NCBI GenBank assembly: GCA_037444305.1
Contig: JBBIMP010000025.1
Coordinates: forward strand, 1-64,000
Reading direction: 5' to 3'
From: JBBIMP01 sp037444305
Lineage (GTDB): Bacteria > Acidobacteriota > UBA6911
Length of the DNA stretch: 64,000 bases
The notes beneath the pieces are model-generated. The model saw only the letters and a list, made by a program, of their open reading frames with translations, did no database searches and was not told where the DNA came from. The first letter of the stretch is position 1; the number at the start of each line of letters is the position of its first letter. The position numbers were made by a program, and so were the translations under genes. This document shows, in pieces, positions 20,031 through 28,509 of the stretch.

Positions 20031-21407
20031 TCACATCCCGGGAAAGCGCAGTCCCTTCATCATTTTTGGCATGACGCCGCGGTGGAGGCTCTTCATCATT
20101 TTTCGCGTCTCGACGTACTGCTTCAGCAGGCGGTTGATCTCCTGGACCGGCCGCCCGCTGCCCCTGGCAATCCTCTTTCGCCGGCTCCCGTTCAAGATCT
20201 GGTGATTCTCCCGCTCGCGGGGCGTCATTGAATTGATGATGGCCTCGATATAGACCAGTTCCTTTTCATCCACCTGCAGCTTGTTGAGGCCGCGCATGGG
20301 CCCCATGTTCGGCAGCATGCCCAGGATCTGCTCGAGCGGCCCCAGTTTGCGCAGCTGGCGCAACTGGTCGCGGAAATCCTCGAGCGTGAACTCGTCCTTC
20401 CGGAGCTTCTCCGCCATTTCCAGCGCTTCCTGCTGGTCCACCACCTGCTCGGCCTTTTCGATGAGCGAGAGCACGTCTCCCATGCCCAGTATCCGGCCGG
20501 CGAGCCGGTCCGGATGGAACGGTTCCAGGGCATCCGCCTTTTCACCGGTGCCGACGAATTTGATCGGCTGGCCGGTGACGCTCTTGATGGAGAGCGCGGC
20601 GCCGCCCCGCGCATCGCCATCCATCTTGGTGAGCACAACCCCGGTCAGCCCGAGGCGGTCGTGGAAGTCCTTGGCGCTCCGGACGGCGTCCTGTCCCGTC
20701 ATGGCGTCCGCCACCAGCAGTATCTCCAATGGCGGGACGGCGCCCCGAATCCGCTCCAACTCCGACATCATTTCGTCGTCGATGTGGAGGCGCCCCGCCG
20801 TGTCGATCAACAGAACGTCGTAGCCCCCGTTGCGCGCCTGTCGCAAGGCCTGCGCCGCCCGCGAAACCGGGTCGGCCTCACCCGGGGAATCGAAGTAACC
20901 AAGCTTGTTTGCCTCGCACAGCACGCGGAGCTGCTCGACGGCCGCAGGCCGGTAGACGTCAACGGACATCAGCAGCGGCGTATGGTTGTTCTTCGAAAGC
21001 CAGAGCCCCAGCTTGGCCGTCGTGGTGGTCTTGCCGGAACCCTGCAGCCCAACGATGAGAAAGACGCTCGGCGGCTGCTTGGAGAAGGCCAGCTCGGTAT
21101 GCCTCCCCCCCAGCAATTCCACCAGTTCGTCCCGCACCACCTTTATGACCTGCTGCACCGGGGTGAGCGATTCCATTACTTCCTGGCCTAAGGCCCGGGT
21201 CTTGACCTTCTCGACAAATGCCTTCGCCACCTTGAAGTGGACATCGGCATCGAGCAGCGCGTTCCTGATTTCGCGCGCGGTCGAATCCACGTGCCGCTCG
21301 CTCACGCGGCCCTGCCCCTTCAGGTCCCGGAGGATCTTCTGCAGTTTGTTCGACAGATTATCCAGCATCTCTTTACCCGCCGCGGCGGCCGAGTTTCGGC
21401 TGGCCAT
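20031..21407 (-). CDS. ffh: Signal recognition particle protein Ffh
   Basis: SRP54 GTPase that targets nascent membrane proteins, 458 aa from ATG 21407. N domain about 10-100; G domain with GLQGSGKTTTTAKLG, DVYRPAAVEQL, DTAGRLHIDDEMM and TKMDGDARGGAALS; methionine-rich M domain from about 330 (QILGMLPNMGPMRGL, the RNA-binding SRRKRIARGSGRPVQEINRLL, ending MMKGLRFPGM). The family N-terminus would fit an internal ATG at 21368 (MLDNLSNKLQK). A TATATT at 21430-21425 lies 17 bases before ATG 21407, so the longer form would have a very short leader. It is divergent from selB. Confidence 0.96.
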   Translation of the reverse strand: MASRNSAAAAGKEMLDNLSNKLQKILRDLKGQGRVSERHVDSTAREIRNALLDADVHFKVAKAFVEKVKTRALGQEVMESLTPVQQVIKVVRDELVELLGGRHTELAFSKQPPSVFLIVGLQGSGKTTTTAKLGLWLSKNNHTPLLMSVDVYRPAAVEQLRVLCEANKLGYFDSPGEADPVSRAAQALRQARNGGYDVLLIDTAGRLHIDDEMMSELERIRGAVPPLEILLVADAMTGQDAVRSAKDFHDRLGLTGVVLTKMDGDARGGAALSIKSVTGQPIKFVGTGEKADALEPFHPDRLAGRILGMGDVLSLIEKAEQVVDQQEALEMAEKLRKDEFTLEDFRDQLRQLRKLGPLEQILGMLPNMGPMRGLNKLQVDEKELVYIEAIINSMTPRERENHQILNGSRRKRIARGSGRPVQEINRLLKQYVETRKMMKSLHRGVMPKMMKGLRFPGM

Positions 21408-21600
21408 CCCGGGGAACGTACAATAATATACATCTCTCGCGGGGCGGCCGGACCCAGTCCCCTGAAAATGAAACGGCTAGACTAGCGACACCGTCATTTT
21501 CAGTCAAGGGTCTTTTCCACTGTCCTGGGGCGGGATGGATCCGCCCGGGCCCGGAGGTTGCGCCGCCGGGCCTTCCTCCTGGAAATCTGACGGAGCACTC

Positions 21601-23499
21601 ATGCGCCACATAATCTTTGGAACCGCGGGACACATCGACCACGGCAAGACGGCCCTGGTCGAGGCCCTAACCGGTATCGACGCCGACCGCCTCGAGGAGG
21701 AGAAGCTCCGGGGGATCACGATCGACCTGGGTTTCGCCAACCTGGATTTCGACGACGTCCAGATCGGCTTTGTCGATGTCCCGGGCCACGAGAAATTCGT
21801 CAAGAACATGCTTGCCGGTGCCGGCGGCATCGATGCCGTGCTGCTGGTGGTGGCCGCCGACGAGTCGATCATGCCGCAGACCAGGGAGCACTTCGACATC
21901 TGCCGGCTCCTGGGAATCGCGCGCGGCCTCGTGGCCGTCACTAAAATCGACACGGTCGACGAGGACCTGGTGGGGCTGGTGGCGGAAGAAGTGCGCGACG
22001 CCGTCGCCGGCTCCTTCCTCCAGGATGCGCAGATCCTTCCCGTGAGTGCGCGCAGCGGCGAGGGCATAGAAGAGCTGAAGAAATGCCTCCGCAGAATCGC
22101 GCTCGACCTCCCCGAGCGAGCGCCGGGGCGGATCGCCCGCCTGCCCGTGGACCGCTGCTTCAGCATGAAGGGATTCGGCACCGTGGTCACCGGAACGCTC
22201 ATTTCCGGCTCCCTGCGGAAGGATCAGGAGGTGGAGATCATTCCCGGCAACCGGTCATCGAGGATCCGGGGGCTGCAGGTTCACTGGAAGACCAGCAGTC
22301 ATGCGGTCGCAGGCCAGCGGACCGCAGTGAACCTTCAGGGAGTGGACCGCGCCGAGGTCGAGCGGGGCATGGTCCTGACCGTTCCCGGCATCTACCGCGC
22401 CACGCAGATAGCGGATGTCCGGTTGAATCTCCTGCCCTCCGCCGCTCCGTTGAAGAACCTCAGAAAGGTCCGCCTCCACACTGGAACCACGGAGGTGCTC
22501 GCCCGGGTTGCTTTGATCGGAACCGACGCCGTCCTTCCCGGAGAGTCCTGCTACGCGCAGCTGCGGCTCGACTACCCGGCCTTCTGCCTGCATGGCGATC
22601 CGTTCATTATTCGCAAGTTCTCCCCCGCGGTCACGATCGGCGGCGGCCGGATCCTGCATCCCCAGCCCATCAAGCACAAAGCCACCGACGAGGAAGCCCT
22701 GGACCGGATGAAGCTCCTCGACACGGAGGATCTGCCGGCCAAAATCCCGGTATTCGTCGAGACGGGCCACGAGCGGGTGATGAGCCTGAGCGGGCTGTGC
22801 AGGCTGCTGGACGAGGAAGCGGCAAGCCTGAAGCAATTATGCTCGGGACTGGCCGAAAAGGGCCGGATACTGCTGATACCCGGTCCCGATCCTTTCCTTA
22901 TGCTCCCCGAGACCGCCGAAACGCTCCACCGTGCGACGCTGTCCTGCGTGCAGGCATTTCACAGGGACTACCCGCTGCAGAAGGGGATTCCCCGGGAGGA
23001 GCTGCGCAAGCGGCTGTACGACGAACTGCCCCAGGAAGTCTTCCGCCATTGCCTCGATACGCTGGCTGCCCGGAACAAGATCGCCATCCACGAGGAGACC
23101 GTGGCACTGCACGGCCGCGAGGTACAGCTCTCGGAACATGGACAACGGCTCCGAGCGTCGATCGAGGAGGCCATCCTGAAGGGGGGATACCAGCCGCCGG
23201 CGCTGCCGGAATTGCTTGCCGCAATCGAGGCCGATCCGGCGGAGGTGCGGAAGATCTACTTCTGGATGTTGAGAGAAAAAATCCTCCTCCGGATCACGGA
23301 GGACCTGGCCTACCATCGCGAAACGCTGGAAGAGATCAAGCGCACGATCAGGGAAAGGCTTACGCCCGGTGCCCGCTTCGGGGTTGCGGATTTCAAGGAC
23401 CTCTTCGACCTCACCCGCAAGCACGCCATCCCTCTCCTGGAATATCTCGACCGTGAGCGCTTCACCCGAAGGCAGGGCAACGAACGGATCCTGCTGTAG
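21601..23499 (+). CDS. selB: Selenocysteine-specific elongation factor SelB
   Basis: Delivers selenocysteinyl-tRNA to UGA codons next to a SECIS hairpin. 632 aa from ATG 21601 (GGAGC upstream). EF-Tu-like domains I-III (about 1-340): GTAGHIDHGKTALVEALTG, RGITIDLGFANL, VDVPGHEKFVKNML, VTKIDTVDED. The C-terminal half (about 380-632) consists of winged-helix repeats that bind the SECIS element. It implies a selenocysteine system, but selA, selD, tRNA-Sec and any obvious UGA-interrupted gene are outside this window. Confidence 0.95.
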   Translation: MRHIIFGTAGHIDHGKTALVEALTGIDADRLEEEKLRGITIDLGFANLDFDDVQIGFVDVPGHEKFVKNMLAGAGGIDAVLLVVAADESIMPQTREHFDICRLLGIARGLVAVTKIDTVDEDLVGLVAEEVRDAVAGSFLQDAQILPVSARSGEGIEELKKCLRRIALDLPERAPGRIARLPVDRCFSMKGFGTVVTGTLISGSLRKDQEVEIIPGNRSSRIRGLQVHWKTSSHAVAGQRTAVNLQGVDRAEVERGMVLTVPGIYRATQIADVRLNLLPSAAPLKNLRKVRLHTGTTEVLARVALIGTDAVLPGESCYAQLRLDYPAFCLHGDPFIIRKFSPAVTIGGGRILHPQPIKHKATDEEALDRMKLLDTEDLPAKIPVFVETGHERVMSLSGLCRLLDEEAASLKQLCSGLAEKGRILLIPGPDPFLMLPETAETLHRATLSCVQAFHRDYPLQKGIPREELRKRLYDELPQEVFRHCLDTLAARNKIAIHEETVALHGREVQLSEHGQRLRASIEEAILKGGYQPPALPELLAAIEADPAEVRKIYFWMLREKILLRITEDLAYHRETLEEIKRTIRERLTPGARFGVADFKDLFDLTRKHAIPLLEYLDRERFTRRQGNERILL

Positions 23500-23503
23500 C
23501 CGT

Positions 23504-23523
23504 CCTGCCGGTGATCCGGCGGG
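23504..23523 (+). terminator. GC hairpin after selB (possible terminator)
   Basis: CCTGCCGG-TGAT-CCGGCGGG forms an 8-bp stem (one G-U pair) 5 bases after the selB stop. There is no following T-run, so intrinsic termination is uncertain. Confidence 0.35.
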
Positions 23524-23557
23524 GGAAGCATTCTCGCGGGCTGGCTCCGGACCGTGA

Positions 23558-23586
23558 TTGACTTGGCGGGTGCTCTAAAGTACTCT
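23558..23586 (+). promoter_or_regulatory. tatA promoter
   Basis: TTGACT (23558-23563), 17-base spacer, TACTCT (23581-23586); predicted leader about 28 bases ending in GGAGGTG before the tatA ATG. Confidence 0.75.
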
Positions 23587-23620
23587 GCAGGTGGTTTTTT
23601 GCCACTTTTGGAGGTGCGTT

Positions 23621-23794
23621 ATGTTTGGCTCGCTGGGCATGCCTGAGCTCCTGATTATCCTGGTGATCGTCATCTTCATTTTCGGCGTCAACAAGATCCC
23701 GCAGCTGGGCAAAGGACTCGGCGAGGGCATCCGGAATTTCAAGTCCTCGCTGAAGGCCGGCCAGGAAGAGGCCGAGAAGGGCGATAAGCAGTAG
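23621..23794 (+). CDS. tatA: Twin-arginine translocase subunit TatA/TatE
   Basis: 57 aa, the minimal TatA form. A short periplasmic MFGSLGMPEL leads into one membrane helix (about residues 8-22), the hinge FGVNKIPQLGKGLGEGI and the amphipathic helix RNFKSSLKAGQEEAEKG. TatA oligomers form the pore that exports folded proteins. A strong GGAGG site precedes the ATG. tatB and tatC are not adjacent. Confidence 0.95.
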   Translation: MFGSLGMPELLIILVIVIFIFGVNKIPQLGKGLGEGIRNFKSSLKAGQEEAEKGDKQ

Positions 23795-23878
23795 GGACGG
23801 ATATCCGGGAGAGCCGACTCGTCGCTCCCCCTCAGACGCCCCCCCCCGCACGCCCTCGCCCCTCACGCCACAGTAGCA

Positions 23879-25432
23879 TCAGCCTCCACCTGCCGGAAGT
23901 CCCCCGCCGCTTACACGGGTTCCCGGGCTTCTCATCTTGCGGCACAGCACCCTCACGCCCGCCCGCCAATCCTCGTTGATGCCGATTTTCCAGACTTCGA
24001 CGGCCGGATCCATGGCCGCAAGCACCGTTTCCGTGGTGTCGTGAAAGGAGAATATGGGCGCTACCAGGTAGATCCGGGGCCGGCAGGGTGCGATTGCCAG
24101 GCCGGGGAAGTAACCCCGCCGTGCGAAATCCCCTCTGCGGCAGTGGGCGACCACGCGCCCCCAATAGTCGGTTGCCTGCAACGGGAGATCGGGGTCCGGA
24201 GCAGTTTTGAGCTCCATCACGACGAGCCTGCCCGTCCGATCCACAGACAAGATGTCCACCCTGCCCTGCAAATCCCCCAGGCAGACGGGTATCTGGGGAT
24301 AAGTGAATCCGGGCAGGAGTTCCGGGAACAGGCGCGCAGCATCCTGCAGGAGGAGGCACTCCAGCCATCGCTCGGCCTGGGCACGGTAGAAGGGGTGCGC
24401 CCGGGAGGGGCTGTCGGCGCGGCGGTAGTGCACCAGTTCCCGGACCAACGACTGCAGTTCGCCGAAGTTCTCCCCGGTCAGCGCGCACGCAGTCCTACCT
24501 ATCCCGAAACTCACCCTCGTTCTCTCCGCACCTGCGGCGCGGGCAAACTCCAGTCCGCGGATCCGGAGGGAGTCATACTCACGCAGGCGCGGGTAGCATT
24601 GGATGAGTTCCGGGGCAAGCGTGACGATGCGCCGCGTGGCTCCTTGCAGCGGACTCCCGGCCGGCAAGGGCCACGAAAAATCGCGATCCTCGACCGGCTC
24701 TTCCGGTGGCTCGGATTCGACCGCCACCCAATCCCCCTCGGGGCTCCGGCTGCAGACCCGGATGAACACAGCACCGGAATCCAGCAGCCGGGCGCGGTGG
24801 TCCACGAGAGCGGATCCCGCGGCCGGGATGAGAAGCCACGTCCTGGGCGTGCCCCTCAGGAGTTTGCGCCCGGCCAGGTGTGCGCGCCAGAGGATCGCCT
24901 GTGTCAGAATCGAGGCGATGCGGGCCGGGGATAGTCCGTCGGGCGCCGACAGCAGCAGGTGGTCCTGGCCGTCGCCGCGCAGGAGCAGCCGCGGAAAGCT
25001 TCCGGACAGCGTATGAGCAGGATCTCCCCGGTGTTCGGCGCGGATCACCCGGCTGTGCGGGAGTTCGCGCTCGGCCCACCGCCGCATCGCTGCCAGGAGA
25101 TCCTCTCTGGGCGCGAGCCGACCGCGCGCGGGGCGCTGCCAGACCAATTGGATTTCTTCCGCGAAAGGGCGCCGCCGGTGGCCGATCCGCAGGCGCGCCC
25201 CCCAGGATTCGATCCGGACGGCGGCAACCGGATAGACTCCCGCGGCCGGGCCGCGCCGCAACCGAAGCCGGATCCGGTTGCCGCGAATCCGCCAGTCGGC
25301 CCGCGCATCTTGCCAGGAGCCCACATCCAGGCCCCGCAGGATGAGCCGTGTGAGCGGTGCGTCTCTCGCCACGTGTTCAAGCAGGGCGCGGGCGCGCCGA
25401 ACGTGCGCCCACATGCAACCGCCTTTCGTCAT
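23879..25432 (-). CDS. Unknown protein with a C-terminal PD-(D/E)XK nuclease-like core
   Basis: 517 aa, very arginine-rich. Residues about 1-370 have no motif I recognise; the first 200 look like repeated small basic beta segments. Near residues 400-425 the pattern GRVDILSVDRTGRLVVMELK gives an Asp, then E-x-K eleven residues later, the core of the PD-(D/E)XK nuclease fold; an upstream Glu/His pair (about 360-375) could complete the site. No helicase or methylase gene is adjacent. It converges on tatA and is divergent from the enoyl-CoA hydratase gene. Nuclease activity is inferred only from the motif; it could be a DNA-binding or repair protein. Confidence 0.6.
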   Translation of the reverse strand: MTKGGCMWAHVRRARALLEHVARDAPLTRLILRGLDVGSWQDARADWRIRGNRIRLRLRRGPAAGVYPVAAVRIESWGARLRIGHRRRPFAEEIQLVWQRPARGRLAPREDLLAAMRRWAERELPHSRVIRAEHRGDPAHTLSGSFPRLLLRGDGQDHLLLSAPDGLSPARIASILTQAILWRAHLAGRKLLRGTPRTWLLIPAAGSALVDHRARLLDSGAVFIRVCSRSPEGDWVAVESEPPEEPVEDRDFSWPLPAGSPLQGATRRIVTLAPELIQCYPRLREYDSLRIRGLEFARAAGAERTRVSFGIGRTACALTGENFGELQSLVRELVHYRRADSPSRAHPFYRAQAERWLECLLLQDAARLFPELLPGFTYPQIPVCLGDLQGRVDILSVDRTGRLVVMELKTAPDPDLPLQATDYWGRVVAHCRRGDFARRGYFPGLAIAPCRPRIYLVAPIFSFHDTTETVLAAMDPAVEVWKIGINEDWRAGVRVLCRKMRSPGTRVSGGGLPAGGG

Positions 25433-25540
25433 ACGGAAACCTCGACCGCGGACCGGGCGCGCGAAACGCTATCGCCACGCCGGCTGCGGCGCGCTCCTCC
25501 GTATAGTTTTTCGAGCCATGGCAGTATTTCAAAACTGTGC

Positions 25541-25546
25541 TACATT
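25541..25546 (+). promoter_or_regulatory. -10 element (TACATT) next to the enoyl-CoA hydratase start
   Basis: TACATT ends 8 bases before the ATG at 25555 with no Shine-Dalgarno between. No good -35 is seen. This is consistent with a leaderless message. Confidence 0.4.
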
Positions 25547-25554
25547 AGGTCGCC

Positions 25555-26325
25555 ATGAACGAACCCGAATTCGTGACCCTGAAACTCGAAGCGCACGCAG
25601 CCCGCATCGCCCTGCGCCGGCCGCCGCTGAACTTCCTGAGTATGAGCCTGCTGAGGCAATTCGAGCAGTGCCTGGACAGACTGGGGGACAGCCCGGCCTG
25701 CAATGCCCTCGTAATAGATTCGGACATACCCGCCTTCAGCGCCGGCGTGGACATGTCGGAACACAACCGGGAAACGGTCTTTCTCCTCCTCGAGCAGTAT
25801 CACGCGGTGGCGCGGACGCTGAGCAGTTTTCCCAGGCCCACGATCGCCGTGGCGCGGGGTGTGGCCCTCGGGGCGGGCAACGAGCTGATTGCCTGCTGCG
25901 ATTTCGTGCTGGCCTCCGACAAGGCAACCTTCGGGCAGCCCGAGATCAAGGTCGGTGCAATCCCTTCCCTGGCGCCACTGCTTCTGCCCGAGGTCATCGG
26001 CCAGAGGCGCGCACTGCAGATGATGCTCACGGGGGAGCTGATCGACGCGGGAGAGGCGGAGCGGATCGGCCTGATCCACAAGGCGGTTCCCGAAGACAGG
26101 CTTTCAGCCGAGGTGGACGGGCTGGTTGCGAAGCTCGCGGGTCTATCGCGGGCGGTCCTCGAGGTCGCCCTCCAGACGGCGCGCATGGTCCGGCGGAAAC
26201 GGTTCGAGGAGCTTCTCCGCGATATCGAATCGCTCTATCTCAATCAGCTGATGGACCTGGAGGATGCGCTTGAGGGAATACGCGCATTCCTCGAAAAGCG
26301 CCCGCCGCTGTGGAAGAACCGCTGA
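25555..26325 (+). CDS. Enoyl-CoA hydratase/isomerase family protein
   Basis: Crotonase-fold protein, 256 aa, probably cytoplasmic and acting on an acyl-CoA. The oxyanion-hole segments are visible: FSAGVDMSEHN (first) and GVALGAGNELIACCDFVLASD (second). EIKVGAIPSLAPLLLPEVIG and the C-terminal EGIRAFLEKRPPLWK follow. This C-terminus resembles cyclohexadienoyl-CoA hydratase and related aromatic-degradation crotonases, but the substrate cannot be fixed from sequence and no pathway neighbours are present. Confidence 0.85.
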   Translation: MNEPEFVTLKLEAHAARIALRRPPLNFLSMSLLRQFEQCLDRLGDSPACNALVIDSDIPAFSAGVDMSEHNRETVFLLLEQYHAVARTLSSFPRPTIAVARGVALGAGNELIACCDFVLASDKATFGQPEIKVGAIPSLAPLLLPEVIGQRRALQMMLTGELIDAGEAERIGLIHKAVPEDRLSAEVDGLVAKLAGLSRAVLEVALQTARMVRRKRFEELLRDIESLYLNQLMDLEDALEGIRAFLEKRPPLWKNR

Positions 26326-26339
26326 TCCCATTTGGGATC
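26324..26339. terminator. Hairpin between convergent enoyl-CoA hydratase and cutA genes
   Basis: GATCCC-ATTT-GGGATC, a perfect 6-bp stem overlapping the stop codon. No T-run follows on either strand. Confidence 0.3.
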
Positions 26340-26387
26340 GGCCGCAAGGGGACGGCGCGTCCCGATCCGTCCAGCCGGCCGGCAGAC

Positions 26388-26705
26388 TCACCCGGAAACC
26401 TGCTCGGACAGCCACCGCAGATAAGCCGCATCCCCCGCCGCAATGGGCACGGCGACCACTTCCGGCACCTGGTACGTGTGCAGTTCGCGGATCCGATCCC
26501 GTACTGCTTCAAACCTCTCGGCCGTCGTCTTGATGATCAGCAGGCGCTCGGCGTCGTCGCAGATTCTGCCTTCCCATCGATAGATGGAGCGTACCGACGG
26601 CAGGATGCTGACACAGGCCGCCTCCCTGTTTTCCACCAGCGCAGAGGCGAGCTTCTTTGCCAGGTCGTCGGAATCGGCCGTTGTCAGAACCAGAATTTCG
26701 TTCAT
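26388..26705 (-). CDS. cutA: CutA1-like divalent-ion tolerance protein
   Basis: 105 aa trimeric ferredoxin-like protein. VLTTADSDDLAKKLASALVE, EAACVSILPSVRSIYRWEG, LLIIKTTAERFEAV and TYQVPEVVAVPI are the family pattern. Its physiological role is uncertain despite the name linking it to copper tolerance. It is divergent from the divIC-like gene and converges on the enoyl-CoA hydratase gene. Confidence 0.9.
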   Translation of the reverse strand: MNEILVLTTADSDDLAKKLASALVENREAACVSILPSVRSIYRWEGRICDDAERLLIIKTTAERFEAVRDRIRELHTYQVPEVVAVPIAAGDAAYLRWLSEQVSG

Positions 26706-26730
26706 TTTGACCGCGACAATGGAAAAGTGT

Positions 26731-26760
26731 TTGCACCTGCGCAGCGAGCGTAAGTATCAT
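26731..26760 (+). promoter_or_regulatory. Promoter of the DivIC/FtsB-like gene
   Basis: TTGCAC (26731-26736), 18-base spacer, TATCAT (26755-26760). Transcription would begin near 26767, downstream of the first ATG of the open frame (26759), which argues that translation starts at 26804. Confidence 0.6.
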
Positions 26761-26803
26761 GCGGTTGCAGGGCGGCCGTCAACGATCATCTCCTGGAACC
26801 GCG

Positions 26804-27139
26804 ATGGGACAGAGAAGAAGCAAAGTCTCACACACGCGAGAGCTCGGCTTCATCATCTGCCTCGCCTTGACGATCCTGCTGGCGGCGATCGGGCTCATCG
26901 GCCCGGGCGGCTACCTGGAGATGAAGAGGGCCGAGCGTGAACTGGAGGCCCTCCGCGCCAGAGTGGCGGCCCGGGAGCGGGCCAACCGCAAGCTGATGGG
27001 CGCCGTCAGAGCGCTGGAAACCGATCCCCACGCCGTGGAGCGCCAGGCCCGCGAGCAGGGATATGCCCGCCCCGGGGAACTGGTTCAGGAAGTGACGCCG
27101 CCGCCCTCCTCGCAAGCCAAGCCGCCCGCGCCGCGGTAA
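26804..27139 (+). CDS. Septum formation initiator family protein (DivIC/FtsB-like)
   Basis: 111 aa from ATG 26804. A basic N-terminus is followed by one membrane helix (about residues 15-35, IICLALTILLAAIGLIG) and a periplasmic coiled coil with LEALRARVAARERANRKL. ALETDPHAVERQAREQGYARPGEL is the DivIC/FtsB signature, and the C-terminus is proline-rich. The family links early and late cell-division proteins (FtsL, FtsQ). The promoter position rules out the earlier ATG at 26759. Confidence 0.85.
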   Translation: MGQRRSKVSHTRELGFIICLALTILLAAIGLIGPGGYLEMKRAERELEALRARVAARERANRKLMGAVRALETDPHAVERQAREQGYARPGELVQEVTPPPSSQAKPPAPR

Positions 27140-27230
27140 GTGCCGCCCGCGCCACGATCCCGCAATGCTTGGGCGTGTGCGCATTGCCGCCTGCGCTCCG
27201 CAATGGTGGAACGCGCGGCGGCGCAACCGA

Positions 27231-28505
27231 TCAAGCATGCCAGACGGGCTTCCCGCCCACGATGGTCATGACCGGGCCGCCGCGCAGCTTCCAGCCTTCG
27301 AAGGGCGTGTTCCGGCTCTTCGACAGAAAACCGCTCGAGCGCACCTCGGTCTTCAAATCCGGATCCAGTACGGTAATGTCCGCCTTCGCTCCCTGGGCGA
27401 GCGTGCCACCGTCCAGGCGAAGGATGCGCGCCGGGTTCGTGGAGAAAGCGCGGACCATGCGGTCAAGCCGGAGTTTGCCCGGCCTTACGAGGCGATCCAT
27501 GATCAGGCTCACAGCTGTTTCCAGCCCCACGATCCCGAAGGGCGCCCGATCATATTCGAGCATCTTGTCGTTGATATTGTGGGGGGCGTGATCCGTGGCA
27601 ATCGCGTCTATGTAGCCCGCGGCCAGCCCTCTCACGAGTGCGGCGACATCCTCCTCCGACCGCAGCGGAGGATTCATCTTGGTGTTGGTGTCGTAGGATT
27701 CGACCGCGGCTTCGGTCAGCAGCAAATGGTGCGGCGTCACCTCGCAGGTAAGGGCGATCCCCTCCTTTTTCGCGCGCCGGACGATTTCCAGCGAGTTGCG
27801 CGTGCTGAGGTGCGCAATGTGGATACGGGCACCCGTCAGTCCGCCGAGGATGGCGTCGCGCGAAACCTGCACCTCCTCTGCGGCGCGGTTGAGGCCGCGC
27901 AGGCCCAGCAGTGTGGAGTAGTACCCTTCGTTCATGCTGCCCCCGGCAGCCAGCTCCCGGTCTTCGCAGTGGTCGATCACCGGAAGCTCGAACAGCCGGG
28001 AATACTCCATTGCCCGGCGCATCACCTGGGCGTTCTGTACCGGCCTGCCGTCGTCGCTGATCGCCACAATTCCAGCCCGGTGCATCTCGCCGATCTCCGC
28101 GAGCGTCTCCCCGGCGCTCCCCTTGGTGATGGCGCCGATGGGGAAGACGGCGATTTTCGACACTTCCCGCGCTCTCTTCAAGATGTACGCCGTCACGGCT
28201 TCGGAGTCGTTGACGGGCTGCGTGTTGGGCATACAGGCAACCGCAGTGAAGCCGCCCCGGGCCGCGGCCGCCGTTCCCGACTCGATGGTCTCCGAGTCTT
28301 CCCTGCCCGGCTCCCGCAGGTGGGTGTGCATGTCGATGAATCCGGGAGCCACAATGAGCCCGCGGGCATCGATCTCCTTCCGGCCCTTTTTCCGGATGCG
28401 CCCTGCAATTTCGGCGATTCTGCCGCCGGAGATTCCCACGTCCGCCACCTGGTCGAACTCGCGGGAAGGATCGATCACTCTGGCCTGCCTCAGTATTAGG
28501 TCCAT
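27231..28505 (-). CDS. pyrC: Dihydroorotase (type I)
   Basis: Zinc amidohydrolase that cyclises carbamoyl-aspartate, 424 aa, typical of multifunctional-type dihydroorotases. Metal ligands: FIDMHTHLREPG at the N-terminus, the His residues in VIDHCED and IHIAHLSTRNS, and ATDHAPHNI near the C-terminus. It starts 4 bases after pyrB and ends the pyrR-pyrB-pyrC operon, which carries the second and third steps of UMP synthesis plus the regulator. Confidence 0.95.
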   Translation of the reverse strand: MDLILRQARVIDPSREFDQVADVGISGGRIAEIAGRIRKKGRKEIDARGLIVAPGFIDMHTHLREPGREDSETIESGTAAAARGGFTAVACMPNTQPVNDSEAVTAYILKRAREVSKIAVFPIGAITKGSAGETLAEIGEMHRAGIVAISDDGRPVQNAQVMRRAMEYSRLFELPVIDHCEDRELAAGGSMNEGYYSTLLGLRGLNRAAEEVQVSRDAILGGLTGARIHIAHLSTRNSLEIVRRAKKEGIALTCEVTPHHLLLTEAAVESYDTNTKMNPPLRSEEDVAALVRGLAAGYIDAIATDHAPHNINDKMLEYDRAPFGIVGLETAVSLIMDRLVRPGKLRLDRMVRAFSTNPARILRLDGGTLAQGAKADITVLDPDLKTEVRSSGFLSKSRNTPFEGWKLRGGPVMTIVGGKPVWHA

Positions 28506-28509
28506 GTCT

